From Paramacrobiotus metropolitanus (taxonomy: Eukaryota; Tardigrada; Eutardigrada; Parachela; Macrobiotidae), in assembly GCF_019649055.1 (NCBI RefSeq), contig NW_026570323.1, positions 372,001 to 436,000 on the forward strand: a stretch of DNA of 64,000 nucleotides, read 5' to 3'. The notes below the pieces were generated by a model. It worked only from the letters and a program-made list of their open reading frames with translations. It had not been told where the DNA came from and made no database searches. This document shows positions 15,910 through 26,940 of the stretch, in pieces. A program made the translations under genes and the position numbers. Positions within the stretch are counted from its first letter, which is position 1; each line of letters begins with the position of its first letter.

Positions 15910-15977
15910 CCCCTACCCGACTTTTCACTGAAACTGCGAATCCGGATGATTGCTGACCTTCCCACTGGAACTGAGTG
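15910..15977 (+). pseudogene. orphan last exon of a MATH domain
   Basis: A + strand stretch reads PDFSLKLRIRMIADLP and ends TGTE then stop, the same as the final MATH exon of the BTB-BACK-MATH genes (for example 30585-30683). No other exon of that gene type is found nearby and the LLDP-GY part ahead of it is degraded, so this is a detached remnant. Confidence 0.6.
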
Positions 15978-16406
15978 ATTGAAGTGCACTCTGAATGGAC
16001 TGAAAGGAGAAAGCTGCATGGATGACAACTTGAATTAATATATTTTGAAACGTTATATTAATATTGTGTGGTTTATTTTCGTGTTGTGATAAATTTCGTA
16101 TTAAATTTTGTGGCCAATTTTTTTAGTTACCCAAGAGCTCATAAACTGATTGGACGGGCTACTGATAAATAATAATAATTGTGTACGTTCTTGTGTTTCC
16201 GAAGGCGCTCTAAACTCCTTAACAGACTATAGGCGGCCTCATAGTTCACCGAAAACGGATTGGTCGACTGCACGCCGACGAATAACATAACCTCCAGAAA
16301 ACATCCGATTTGATGAGCAAGCAAGCAGACGAATCGACAATCACAGTCTGCGCATTGCACTGTATATCATTATCCTGCGCACTGCACTGTACACCGGTAG
16401 GACGTA

Positions 16407-18652
16407 CTACGCAACACTTTTTGCTGCTTTCCATGCCTGAACCTGCTCACTGGCAATCCGCAGATCCCGAAATCTTACAGCATGTTCTCGATCGGAGACG
16501 CGGACGATATACTGGCCAGATGATTCTGAATCATATACTGCTGGGTAAAACACCTTGTCGACGCGCACCAACACCGGCAGACCGTGTTGGAGAATATCCA
16601 CCGCGCGAACAGTTTCCTCTGGGACGGCTTTTTCGGGAACGGCTGTATCTGTAAAACCCGATAGCTCCATATCCACCCGATAGTTTCCTGTAACGATGGC
16701 CGGTAGCCAAAAGCCGCTGACGCATAGCATGAAAATCTTTTCACGGAGGTTGTAAAACGCCTCATCACCAATTGGGCAAACTTCCGCCGCGTATGTCCGC
16801 GGCTGAGTGTTAAAGTCCAGTGGCTTTTCTGTTGCCTTATTTCTCCACATGAAGATGCCACACATCTCAGTGGCACTCAGGAGACCGCTCTACGGTAGAA
16901 ATACAAAAGTTTATCTGAAAGTATCTTTAGCTTCGGGCAGGAAGTAGTCCCGAGAACTTCCCGTGCGGTCGTCCGGTTGGCCACCTGAAGTTAGTAAATG
17001 GGCAATGACCTTTCGATCTGGCTATCGTGAATCAAAATTTCAACTAAAAGTTTTTTCCCGGTTTTTTCTTTTCTCGGTAAGCATAATGTACTCTTTACAG
17101 TTAACGCAGTATTTGGAATCTTTCCAAAAACTTGAACCGATCTCCTGCAACTGCGCCGACGTTAAATACTGTAAATTAAATCAAATTTAAAAAATTTAAT
17201 TACATTTCAAAAGTTTCAGGTACCCTACTATTAAAAAGTACGTTCTGCTTAGCTGGGTAAAAAAACCGGAAGAAAAACGGTTTATAGAAATTTTAATTTC
17301 ATGATGGATAGATCGAACGGCCTTTGCCCATTCACTTACTTCGAGGTCAACCGAACGACCGTACGAGTAGCATTTGATAATTCTTACTTTGACGGGACCG
17401 TTAGCCAGCTGTTCATCGGTCATCAGCGGGAAGCGGACAAGAGAAAACGCTTCTCCCAACACCTTACGGCGATTAAATGCCGATGGGAGCGAACGGTTGC
17501 GCATGCACGCCGCCGTAGCCCACCTACCAAAGCACATTAAAAAGAGCAGTGCACTGTTCTACGCTATATTGAAATGTTGACAAAAAAACCTGAGATCCAT
17601 TAGCAGCTTTCTCAATCGTGCAAGCGCAACGACAGATACTTGCTATAAAATGGATATCCAAGCTAACATTTAAAGGTGACTTACTTTTCGACTGCCTCAT
17701 AGACGGTATTCTCCTCTGCCGACAGGGTACTGCGCTGGAGAATCGTGAATAATGTGTTCTTTCCGATAGCGGAGAAGTTCTCGGATAAAAAAACGGTTTT
17801 ACTGAATTCATCGATGACGTCTAAGCAGTCTTCTAGAAAGCGGTCGCAGTGCGGGCTCCACTTCAGTACCTGTACGATACAACAGCCTGGGTCACTGGTT
17901 AGTTTAGTGTGTCACTGCTCAGAGACCTACATTTTCGAGAATCAACAGGCAGTTATGGGCACTCAGCTGCTCCCGGACAAATTGTTTGCAATATTCTTCC
18001 AGCCACGGCAACTCATATTTTATGGCGCAATACAGAGTTGGCACAACATTTTCCGGTGTCAAACTTGTCATGGTATCAGTGTAAATGTAACTGAAAGCGC
18101 AAAACTGGAACAAATTTGTAATCACTTAGTATTATCAGGACCCCAATCAAAATTATTAACAATCTTAATGACATCAGCGCAACATCCTAACATGACATCC
18201 TAACATCAGCTTAACAGGATTAGAAAGCTGTAGAATCACGAACGTCAAGCGAAATTACCTCAACATGTTAAAGAATGCTTCGGGGGGAATATCCGGAATA
18301 TTAATGATATCTCCTCGTTCAGCCGAATCTCCGTAAAATGTCGTGTAAAACACATCGCTGCTGATACCTAAAATCAGCCTGGAAGCAAAAAGAAGTGTGG
18401 ATCGAAGACGCTTTCCGGTGCGGATTTCCAAGGTCATAATGCAGGTAGTAAAAACGTACACCCTGTACTTTTTACGTACTTGTGGGCTGCGAAAATTTTC
18501 ACTTCGCCGTGATCGCGCCCAACAGCGAGTTCAATGTCGCTCAGCGCACCACTGGCTAAAATGTTCCGGATACGACTGCTGATTGCGGGAACGTAACCCC
18601 GAGCCTCTGCGCTGCCAGTACCGGACAATAATGAGTGCTGCCTTTGAGACAT
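16407..18652 (-). CDS. intact BTB-BACK protein with Tudor-like C-terminus
   Basis: Probable Cullin-3 adaptor. Exons on the - strand are 18480-18652, 18259-18378, 17931-18090, 17685-17869, 17388-17523 and 16407-16889; all junctions are GT-AG and in phase, giving 418 residues. BTB covers about residues 35-110 (LSDIELAVGRDHG, IPDIPPEAF). BACK covers about 115-258 (YELPWLEEY, ending LVRFPLMTDEQL). The hinge follows at about 259-290 (MCGIFMWRNKATEKP). The final 125 residues look like one or two Tudor/Agenet-type barrels: VRAVDILQHG, then VLVRVDKVFYPAV, QYIVRVSDRE and VRFRDLR. The Tudor-like call is from pattern only (YPA, aromatic-acidic strands) and could be another small beta-barrel. Exon 2 is 120 rather than 123 bases. 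It is the cleanest copy of the Tudor-type subfamily. Confidence 0.85.
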
Positions 18653-18906
18653 TTTCGCTGCCAGCTTCGAAACGGAATTTATAAAACATAATCTTAAAAA
18701 TCAGTCGATCATATCAAAGCGGGCTGTACGTCACTTTTACAAACATTCGCAAGTCTCTCTAATTATTGGTCATAACTCATAAGCAAACCGCCATGAGCTA
18801 AAGTGCCGTTCTTTACTTGATACATCGGTAACTATGCATGAAACATTAAATACCGCAATTTAACGGCATGATGTCACAATTATTAATCTCGTTATGCGAT
18901 AATAGT

Positions 18907-18955
18907 GTTGTGTGGACTGAAGAAGATAAATTATATCTTCTTCAGTCCACACAAC
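18907..18955. repeat. perfect 22-base-pair hairpin
   Basis: GTTGTGTGGACTGAAGAAGA plus TA, a 5-base loop, and the exact reverse complement. It lies between the start of the - strand BTB gene and the retrotransposon. It could be a transposon remnant or a cruciform. CCACACAACCTGTT also occurs near 57400. Confidence 0.8.
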
Positions 18956-19460
18956 CTGTTCAGTTTTCTATATAACTGACAATCATGATGATTAATCTAT
19001 TATAATTCAGCTGTTATCACTGTTCAATAGTAAAGGCGATAGCGATTAGTGAGACCAGTTAATACTCTGTTACGTAATGATAACCACGAAAGCAGATACG
19101 GTGAGACCGGCAAAAGTCGGCAAATTCATAAAACCGGCAAAAGTCGGTTCGATCAGTTTCGAACGTACTCAATACGTATAACATGTTGTTTGTTGAACTG
19201 GCGAAGAGTGACGCAGTACCATCTGGATATGCGTGCTAAATAGTAAATACTACGAGTATTATACTGCACTGCTCGTACCACAGGTCCACAGTCAATATAG
19301 TTAACACCTTTGTTTTTGACTTCCGAGTGGATGATTATGTAAAAATGACGAGCACATCCACGAGCACATTCATCTACGGTAGCTGCCTGTGTGCAGTACT
19401 GTTGTGATCTGTCCTTGAGATTGACTTGAGTGCCAATGTTCCCGGGCGACCGTTAGCAGT

Positions 19461-20747
19461 ATGCCTCAGTACTCCTGTTCTGGCTGCGGTAAATTGTTAC
19501 AGGGGTGGGGAAGTCACAGACGTTCGTGTCCCAGAACCCTGTCTCAAGAGCCGGAATTGATTCCCGTCCTAACCCAACAGCCTCCTGCTCCAGCCCCTTC
19601 TGCGCCGATAACAGCAAACCCAACTGACGATCAGTCTACAGGCAGACCAGCGCTGGTGAAGGAGCGAATTACTCGCAGGGTGCCACACGGCGCCCGTCGG
19701 GCTGTGGCAGCATCTTTCGAGAAAGCCATCAAGAATGCCGTGCACCATAATGATGAGCAGCACTGGGTAACGCTCCTGTCCTTTGCATCGCAGGTTTTAG
19801 CTGTTCCAGAAAGCCCGGATGGTGCTCGTAAAGTTTCCCTCGCCACTTTGATGAAACAAGCGGTAGCGGACTATGAAAGCGGAAAGAAGCGTCCCCTGCC
19901 ACGTCGAAAGAAGAAAAAGCCCAAAAAGCCTAAAGATCCCAACGGCGACCTAGTGCGACGTGTTGGAATCAAGATTGACGACGGTGATTGTTCTGGAGCC
20001 GTTCGCATTCTGATGTCCACTGACGCCATAGCCGAAACGTCGCGCGAGGTTCTGGATATCATGGCGGACAAACACCCCCAGTCCCCCTTGCCTGACAGAC
20101 CCGGAGTTACCGCATCAACACCATCAGTTACAGCGGAGGAGGTACGTCATGCAATCCTCAGTTTTCGACGCGGATCAGCTGCAGGACCTGACGGCCTATT
20201 ACCTCAGCACCTACTGGACATGTTGGGGAAAGTTCAGGATGATGTCTCCGCTAGCTTTTGCAAAAGCCTGGCCCAGCTACTAGACATTATTATCCAAGGT
20301 AATATTCCTGACTCTGTTCGCCCGTATTTTTTTGGCGCAAAACTCATCGCCTTGCGGAAGAAAGACGGTGGCCTGAGGCCTATCGCGGTCGGTAACACTT
20401 TGCGACGGCTAACGGCAAAAGTCATATGCCGCCGCGTTAAAGAACGCTCGACAGCTGCTCTTCAGCCAAGTCAACTGGGGTTCGGTATTAACGGGGGCGC
20501 CGAGGCGATCGTCCATTCCGCTCGGGAATTCTTGAGCAGCGATCCAGACCAGGTGAAGGTTCTTCTGAAGATAGACCTAAAGAATGCCTTCAACTGCATT
20601 TCCCGCGCCACCGTCATGGAAGTTGCGAGCGTTCACCTTCCGAATATGCGAATTACCTTTACGCCTGCTACGGCCATTATTCGGAACTGTACCTCGACGA
20701 TGAAGTTTTGTCATCGCAGAGCGGCATCCACCAAGGCGATCCACTAG
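19461..20747 (+). pseudogene. retrotransposon ORF, N-terminal part: zinc finger and RT motifs 0-A
   Basis: A frame of 428 codons. Residues 6-23 form C-x2-C-x9-H-x3-C (CSGCGKLLQG...). A basic RKKKKPKKPK run lies near residues 150-160, which could serve nuclear entry or nucleic acid binding. RT motif 0/1 reads AAGPDGLLPQHL, then GAKLIALRKKDGGLRPIAVG, and motif A is IDLKNAFNCISR with the first catalytic Asp. After that the frame drifts into unrelated sequence and stops at 20745-20747 because the true frame continues in the next reading frame. Confidence 0.85.
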
Positions 20748-22219
20748 GTCCGCTTTTATTTTCTCTGGGCATTCTTCCATTTACATCCAAGCTCAAGGCA
20801 ACCTTCAATGCGTGGTTTCTCGATGACGGTACACTTGGAGGGTCTGTCGAGACGGTCGCTGCGGACTTCCAGACTGTCATCGATACAGCACATGCATCCG
20901 GACTGAGCGTCAACATGTCCAAGTGTGAGATTTTTGTCTGTGGAGGGACCTGCGTTGAACGGGAAGCAGCTGTTAAAACTTTCCTGGACCGTTTTCCAAC
21001 TGTTTCAGTCGCTGCCCCAGAAAACCTTTGCCTTTTGGGTGCTCCACTGACGAAAAACGGTATCACGTCAGCCATACAGCAGAAAACAGAAGTTATGCGC
21101 CTAATTGCCAATCGTCTCGATCTGTTACCCAAACACCAAGCGTACTTTCTACTGAAATGCAGTCTCAGCGCGCCAAAGGTCATTCACCTTTTACGTTGCT
21201 GCCCAACCTTCGAAGCACGAGAGAGTCTCTGCGAATTTGACGACGTCTTGAGACAGTCGTTGCAATCAATCTGCAACGTACGCATGGATGCACCTGCGTG
21301 GCGTCAAGCTTCCTTACCAGTGCGCTGTGGTGGGCTCGGGATCCGACGGGTAGAAGAATTATCATTGCCGGCCTATTTGGCCTCGATTCACGCTACCCAA
21401 GGCCTGGTTTGCCGACTACTGCCGCATTCAACAGGAGTTGCCGTGACGGATCACGTGGCCCTTTGGAGGTACCTGTCCGGCGATGCTTCACCTCCTTTAC
21501 CCGAAAGCCGACACCTACAACGCGCATGGGACACTCCGTACTGTTTAGCGGAGCAGACAGCCATGCTGCACGAGGCTTTAGATCTCGCTAGCAAAGCTCG
21601 GCTGTTAGCCGTTTCAACTCCGGAGTCAGGCGCCTGGACACACGCACTTCCATCGTCCCCAATCGGAAACCTTTTGGATGATGAGGCTTTTCGGATTGCC
21701 GTCGCAATTCGACTTGGCGCACCCGCTTCATCTGATCACCAGTGCAAATGTGGAAGTGAAGTTGCTGCAGACGGTCACCATGGCTTGAGCTGCAAATTCT
21801 CAGCCGGAAGACGCCCTAGACACGACTGCATTAACGACATCTTGCGACGGGCTCTTGGAGCAGCAGGCATACCCGCAAGGACTGAACCTAGAGGCATGCA
21901 CCATGAGAACGAAACACGTCCCGATGGCATCACCACTTTTCCATGGACAAGGGGATTGTGCTTGGCATGGGATGTTACCTGTGTTGACACTGTCGCCCGT
22001 TCGTATTTGGACCAGACCAGTGTGAAGGCCGGAGCGGCAGCAGACCATGCCGAAGCCGAGAAAGCAAGAAAGTACAGCTTCCTTTCGGGGCGATACGAAT
22101 TTAAGGCTGTTGGTTTTGAAACATTCGGCAGTTTTGGTACATCTGCCAAAGGATTTGTTAACGAGATTGGGAAGAGGATTTTGCTACAAACCGGCGAGAT
22201 TCGTAGTCTGGAGTTTTGA
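20650..22219 (+). pseudogene. retrotransposon ORF, C-terminal part: RT motifs B-E, CCHC, endonuclease
   Basis: Continues the RT in the second frame. Motif B is SGIHQGDPLGPLLFSLG and motif C is AWFLDDGTLGG (F-L-D-D instead of Y-A-D-D), followed by SGLSVNMSKCEIF. A C-x-C...HHGLSC finger precedes the RH motif and the endonuclease signature RPDGI ... AWDVTCVDT (PD-x(n)-D) near residues 400-425. An open frame begins at 20708 but homology already starts upstream of it. The stop is at 22217-22219. Confidence 0.85.
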
Positions 22220-23370
22220 AACAGAACATCTCTTTAGCAATTCAACGTGGTAATGCTGCTTCAGTAATGGGGACCGTCGAGAATGTTGTTTCGTTTGACC
22301 GTAATTAGATCTTGATATTGTTAAAAAACTAGTACATAAATAAAATATGTCACATTGTTTTTCTAGTCGCCTAAACGTGCTGGCGCGAATTCTCTCATGT
22401 GTTCTGCTGACAAACCGAAATACTTACTAGGCAGGAAACAATATATTTTGGAGGTTGTTGCTTCTAGACCACAGAGACGTTCAGCGTACTTATTTACGAC
22501 GTCAAAGACAGTTCATGACTCCATAGTCATACCAACAGAGCCGCATCGGAATTATTCTCATAGTCTTTAATTCAACGTAACGCGGATAAGAGTATCGTAC
22601 GCGACGTAATGCCGGTTAGAAGTCCAGATTTTTCGACAGTGCTGATAACAGAAGCGACAATAAATTATTCTGCGACATTACCTCGTGAATTGCTAAAGAG
22701 ATATTTTGTCTCAGATGCTCATGAGTAGGATTGTTGTATGAATTGTTCTTGGCACTAATTTTTAGTAATTCTTGGTCTGATTAGCTGATTAAATTAAATG
22801 CTTAATTAAATAAAATTCGATAAATTGCGCCTCCCAGACAACGTCACCGGTTCGAGCTGAAGCCGACGAACGATCGGAGTCAAATCGTATCTTAACGCCC
22901 GGAATATAATAAGTACGATTAGAAGCGTAATTATAAAAGATACAGTAGAAACACCGAGCACGTTTGCCAAAAGCACGAAGCAATCGACATCGCATTAGTG
23001 TCAGGAAATTAATTTTATCCAGCAAACGTCCCCCACCGGACTAATACCTAGGCGTATAAACTGCGGAACAAGCCCAGTCGACAAAAAACCGCATTCCCAA
23101 TCATAAGTTTCGCTAACGGGCTACAAGATGCACGAGTCGCATTCAGAAATCGTAGCTCCCGGGTAGTTGTCGCGAGCTGGCGCGGCGTGCGCGATCGACC
23201 AGCCCTACAGCACCGCAGCGAGACGACTTTATTTGCCCGGAAATGGCGCACCCAACCGAAGAGATGTCGCAGAAGACTTGCTCGACCAATATACATACTC
23301 CGCAGGCGACCCGGCCGAATAAGGATCACCGACTTGTAGTCTTGTAGATATCCTGGTTTCGGATTCATGC
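22220..23370. other. intergenic, no gene seen
   Basis: Sequence after the retrotransposon. It is AT-rich to about 22800, then moderately GC-rich. No coding segment matches the families in the window, and the retrotransposon 3' end is not identifiable. Confidence 0.35.
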
Positions 23371-24267
23371 GGCCCATGCTCAAACTCGGACTTGGACTCG
23401 GACTTGGACTACTAAAACTTGGACTTGGACTTCACTTGGACTCTAAAACTTGGACTTCACTTGGACTCTAAAACTCGGACTTCACTTGGGCTCTGAAACT
23501 CGGACTTTACTTGGACTCTAAAACTTGGACTTTATGACTTGGACTTGGAATTAGGCGTTTCTTATGTTTCTGTGTCTTCTTACGTTTCTTCATGTTTTCT
23601 TAGGTTTCAGGTTTCAGGTTTCTAGGTTTCAGGTTCTTAGGTTCTTAGGTTTCTTAGGTTTCTTGGTTAGGTTTCTTAGGTTTCTTAGGTTTCTTAGATT
23701 TCTTTGGTGTTCTTAGGTTTCTTAAGTTTCTTCGGTTCTTCGGTTATTCTTAAGTTTCATTGGTGTTCTTGCTTGGTTTCTTAGGTTTCTGTTTTCCTTA
23801 GGGTTTCTTAGAAAGATTTAGTTTCTTTTAGGGTTTTAGGTTTTAGTTTTCTTAGGTTTTTAGGTTTTAGGTTTCTTAGGTTCCTTAGGCTCCTTAGGTT
23901 TCTTAGGTTTCTCAGAATATCAAAGAATACCTAGATAACCTAAGAAATGTTAGTAACCTCAGAAACCTAAGAAACCTATGAACACAAAAAAAGAAACCGA
24001 AAAAAACCTAAGAAAGCTAAGAAACCTAAAAAAACCTAAGAAACCTGAGAAAACATGAAGAAACGTAAGAAGACATGAGAAACCCAAGTCCAAGTCCAAG
24101 TCATAAAGTCCGAGTTTTAGAGTCCAAGTGAAGTCCAAGTTTTAAAGTTCAAGCGAAGTCCGAGTTTTAGAGTCCAAGTGAAGTCCAAGTTTTAGAGTCC
24201 AAGTGAAGTCCAAGTCCAAGTTTTAGTAGTCCAAGTCCGAGTCCAAGTCCGAGCTTGAGCGCGGGCC
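23371..24267. mobile_element. 900-base foldback palindrome, GGCC ends, 9-base target duplication
   Basis: Left arm: repeated CTTGGACTCGGACT and CTAAAACTTGGACTTCA units, then TTTCTTAGG units. Right arm: the same units in reverse complement order (CCTAAGAAA, then AGTCCAAGTCC). Arms are about 350 bases or more around a T-rich/A-rich centre, and the ends are GGCCC and GGGCC. The 9-mer GATTCATGC lies directly outside both ends (23362-23370 and 24268-24276), so the palindrome inserted as a unit. It codes for nothing. Ends and duplication length match the element at 13078-13873. Confidence 0.9.
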
Positions 24268-24276
24268 GATTCATGC

Positions 24277-24678
24277 TGGTCATACGGCTCGAATGTAGCG
24301 AAAGAACGGACGGTGAAAGAAATCGGAGGCCATGCTGCCACTCCGGGTGAGGACATAACATCTTAAAACTTGAGCGGCTCACCGCCCACAGGTGCAGGTG
24401 CAGGTTATCCTAGTATACCTAGTTGTCATATCGGGATGGCTCCTTGGGCCTTCGTAGTTTAGCTTCGTATTTTTCGTATCTTCGAATTTTAAACGAATCG
24501 TATACTGCTATAATTTCTAACGTTTAGATCCTTAAGTACCATTTGTATTCTGTATCGTGAAGATACAGCCTGTTAGGTGGTTAGCGCTGCACTGGATGGT
24601 TCGTCTTAGTTTGGACCTCTGCTGTTTTGTTCGCCAAATTCATTTCTGTCGACAAACTGCTGCCAAATATCTGAAGAT
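24277..24678. other. upstream region of a BTB gene
   Basis: About 400 bases between the foldback element and the next BTB start codon. It presumably holds that gene's promoter; no specific motif could be assigned. Confidence 0.3.
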
Positions 24679-26940
24679 ATGTCTGAAAATCCGAAACAAT
24701 GTTCGCACTTAAAAATTCAGGGCAGGGTTGCGAAGATTGGTGATTGCATCAAGCCCCTTTTCGGCTGTACAAAAACCAGCGATGTTCAGTTTGCGGTGGG
24801 ACGCGATTATGGCGCAGCGAAGCTGTTTCCAGCTCATAGGTGAGAAGTAAAAGAGGAGTAAAAAATTTTATTGCATTACTTATTCATGATTAAGTTTTAG
24901 TAAATCATTTCGTTGCTCTTTTTGTAGCTGCCTTGAGTATAACTGACAATATCCCGATATTCGAAAATATTGTTTCCTTTAATCGAAACTGTTTTCGCAC
25001 TTTCGTAAACAAAATTTCAAAGATGATCTCTTATATGCAGGTTGATTATGAGTGTGCGCAGCACAGTGTTCGATACACTGTATTATGGGAGTGTACCAGA
25101 GAACTGCACTGCCCCCATCGATATTCCCGATGTCCTTCCCGAGGCCTTCGCGAATATGCTCAGGTGTGTCTGCATTTGATTATTCTTGCAACGAATAATG
25201 TTCATAAGATTGATAACTTGGCAATTTGTTAAAGTTACATGTACACCGACGAGGTGACGAACCTGACCCTGGATAACGTGTTTGACACGTTGAAGTGCGC
25301 TGACAAGTATGATTTACCGCTGCTGCTAGCAATGTGCACCGACTTCATACTGAGCAAGCTCAATATCACCAATTGCCTGCATATTCTGGACAATGTGGGT
25401 TTTCACGATGCCGAGTAATTATTAAACTAAGCTGTCGAGCAGTTTTGTTTTCTAGGTGGTGAACTATGGAGATGCTGCGCCGAGTATCGTGGAGAAATGT
25501 TTCTGCTTAATTGATGAATCGGCGCTAACAATCTGGCAGTCGGATCAATTCTGTACAATCATTAGATTGTACAGATGCATCATTAGATTGTACAGATGCA
25601 TTAGATTGTACGGATAAAATCATTAGATTGTACAGATGCATTCTGTACAATCATTAGATTGTACAGATGCGTTACGAGCCATCCTTCAACGGGATACTCT
25701 GACAGCTAACGAGGATACCATCTATTTGGCGGTTGATAAGTAAAAGCGCGTCTCTCTGCTGCCGTGTTTGGCGGTGTTTTGACATTCTGTGGCAGCTGTT
25801 CATTAAGTCGTGATATTTTTGTCAGGTGGGCTGTAAACACCTGCAATCAAAAGAATATTGACACTTCCTCCGGTAATCGGCGGGAGGTGTTGGGCCGAGC
25901 GCTGTTTCTCGTCCGATTTCCGCTCTTGACTGATGCTCAGTTGCTGGATGGACCGGCCAGGGTACAGATCATTGCCTTGCTAAAAAAAAGCCTTTTCGTC
26001 TTTGGCGAGTTGAACAGGCCTTCTCGCTCGCCTCGGCCAGACGAAACATAGATCTCATGAATAAACGTCACTTGTGTTTTGGTTTGTTTAGACTGGTTTG
26101 TTACTGCCATCGGAAGTACTGGACATCTATCATTACAAGCACGCCGCCATCAAACCACAGCTGCCCTTCCGTACGGAATCCCGACAAAGTAGGCGCGTTC
26201 ACTGCCAAACATACCCAGTTATCTTTCAGATAACTTTCTATGTAGATGAACGCGCTGAGGGTGTCCTTAACTATACGGTTCCGGATGTCAGGGAGCTGCT
26301 GAAAACGCCCCCGTTCAGCCGGCTCAGACTGTTCAGTGAATCCATAACTGTCAGGAAACTTCTTTGGTGAGGAATCCATCGAAGTGAGAAGCGAAAGTCG
26401 GAGGGTGACGCTGTTGATATGCTTGATTTTGCAGGAGCATTGACGGTGAGGTGGAGAAGAAAACTGACGATCAGTCTGTTACTCTGGGCTTCTTCCTACG
26501 GTATTCCGGTAGCACGACATCGGCGTCCTTGAAGTGCCAGGTTAATGCAGAGTTCCGCCTGCTGCCATGGAAAACGGAAACTGCACCAATCAGCAAACGT
26601 ACGCTTTCTTGTGCGATCATTGATAGACAATCCTAATATTGGCAAAGGTATTCTTAACTTTTGCAGAGACATCCCACCTGTTTGACCAGGCTGACTGTGC
26701 TTGGGGGTACTGGGCTTATATTTCTATGGAGGTAAGTGGTTTTTTCGTAGAACCTTTGGCTGTGCATGGAATGTCAATTCGTATTTCCAGGAATTAATGG
26801 ATCCTGCGAAAGGATACGTCAATCGTAATGACTTTTCCTTGAAGCTGCAAATCAAATTAGCCGCTGACATTCCTGCTGGGATCGAATGCATGCATCGCGC
26901 ATGCGGATGTACCAGCATGAAAAATAGTCATGCGCGCTAA
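24679..26940 (+). pseudogene. BTB-BACK-MATH gene interrupted by a minisatellite with a stop
   Basis: Exons are 24679-24839, 25041-25163, 25235-25394, 25456-25739, 25826-25961, 26092-26188, 26246-26366, 26435-26598, 26667-26731 and 26791-26940, all with consistent phases. BTB: TSDVQFAVGRDYG, FPAHR, IDIPDVLPEAF. BACK: YDLPLLLAMCTDF and LVRFPLLTDAQLLDG. Hinge: LLLPSEVLDIYHYKHAA. MATH: LNYTVPDVRELL, LGFFLRYSG, CQVNAEFRLLPWK, SHLFDQ, WGYWAYISMEELMDP. Exon 4 is 284 bases rather than 185 because a repeat of an AGATTGTACAGATGC unit replaces the QFC-x-IG-x-EAL segment. The length change keeps frame but an in-frame TAA lies at 25615-25617. The C-terminus is also extended beyond the usual GIE end by an extra 17 residues. 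Confidence 0.75.
25551..25670. repeat. minisatellite inside a coding exon
   Basis: Five or so copies of a roughly 20-base unit (TTAGATTGTACAGATGCAT with variants), with CTGTACAATC appearing as the inverted half. It sits in BACK exon 4 of the gene at 24679-26940 and contains the stop codon that breaks it. No other paralog has it. Confidence 0.9.

Larger units (their letters stand above)
12241..16406. other. intergenic region with a transposon and an orphan exon
   Basis: Apart from the foldback element at 13078-13873, the GTGGCA-rich palindromic patch at 15159-15252 and a lone MATH exon remnant near 15910-15977, I see no supported gene. Open frames around 14300-14550 and 15500-15900 lack splice context or family resemblance. 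Confidence 0.4.
19461..22219 (+). mobile_element. non-LTR retrotransposon, restriction-like endonuclease (R2/NeSL-like) class, frameshifted
   Basis: One coding unit of about 2.76 kb, now in two overlapping frames. Order: N-terminal CCHC zinc finger, Pro-rich and Lys-rich region, reverse transcriptase, C-terminal CCHC finger, then a PD...D endonuclease motif. This order and the endonuclease type define the R2/R4/NeSL-like elements, which usually insert at specific sites. A single-base frame change between about 20635 and 20660 splits the RT domain between motifs A and B, so the copy is probably dead. I see no poly(A) tail, target duplication or known target sequence at either end; 5' and 3' limits beyond the coding part are not defined. 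Confidence 0.85.

Noticed and set aside
23560-24060. Interstitial telomeric repeat made of TTTCTTAGG units
   Set aside because: The unit length is irregular, the array is mirrored about a centre and the whole is flanked by a 9-base target duplication, which fits a foldback transposon better.
25551-25670. CRISPR-like array
   Set aside because: Short near-identical units without distinct spacers, inside a eukaryotic exon; it is a minisatellite.
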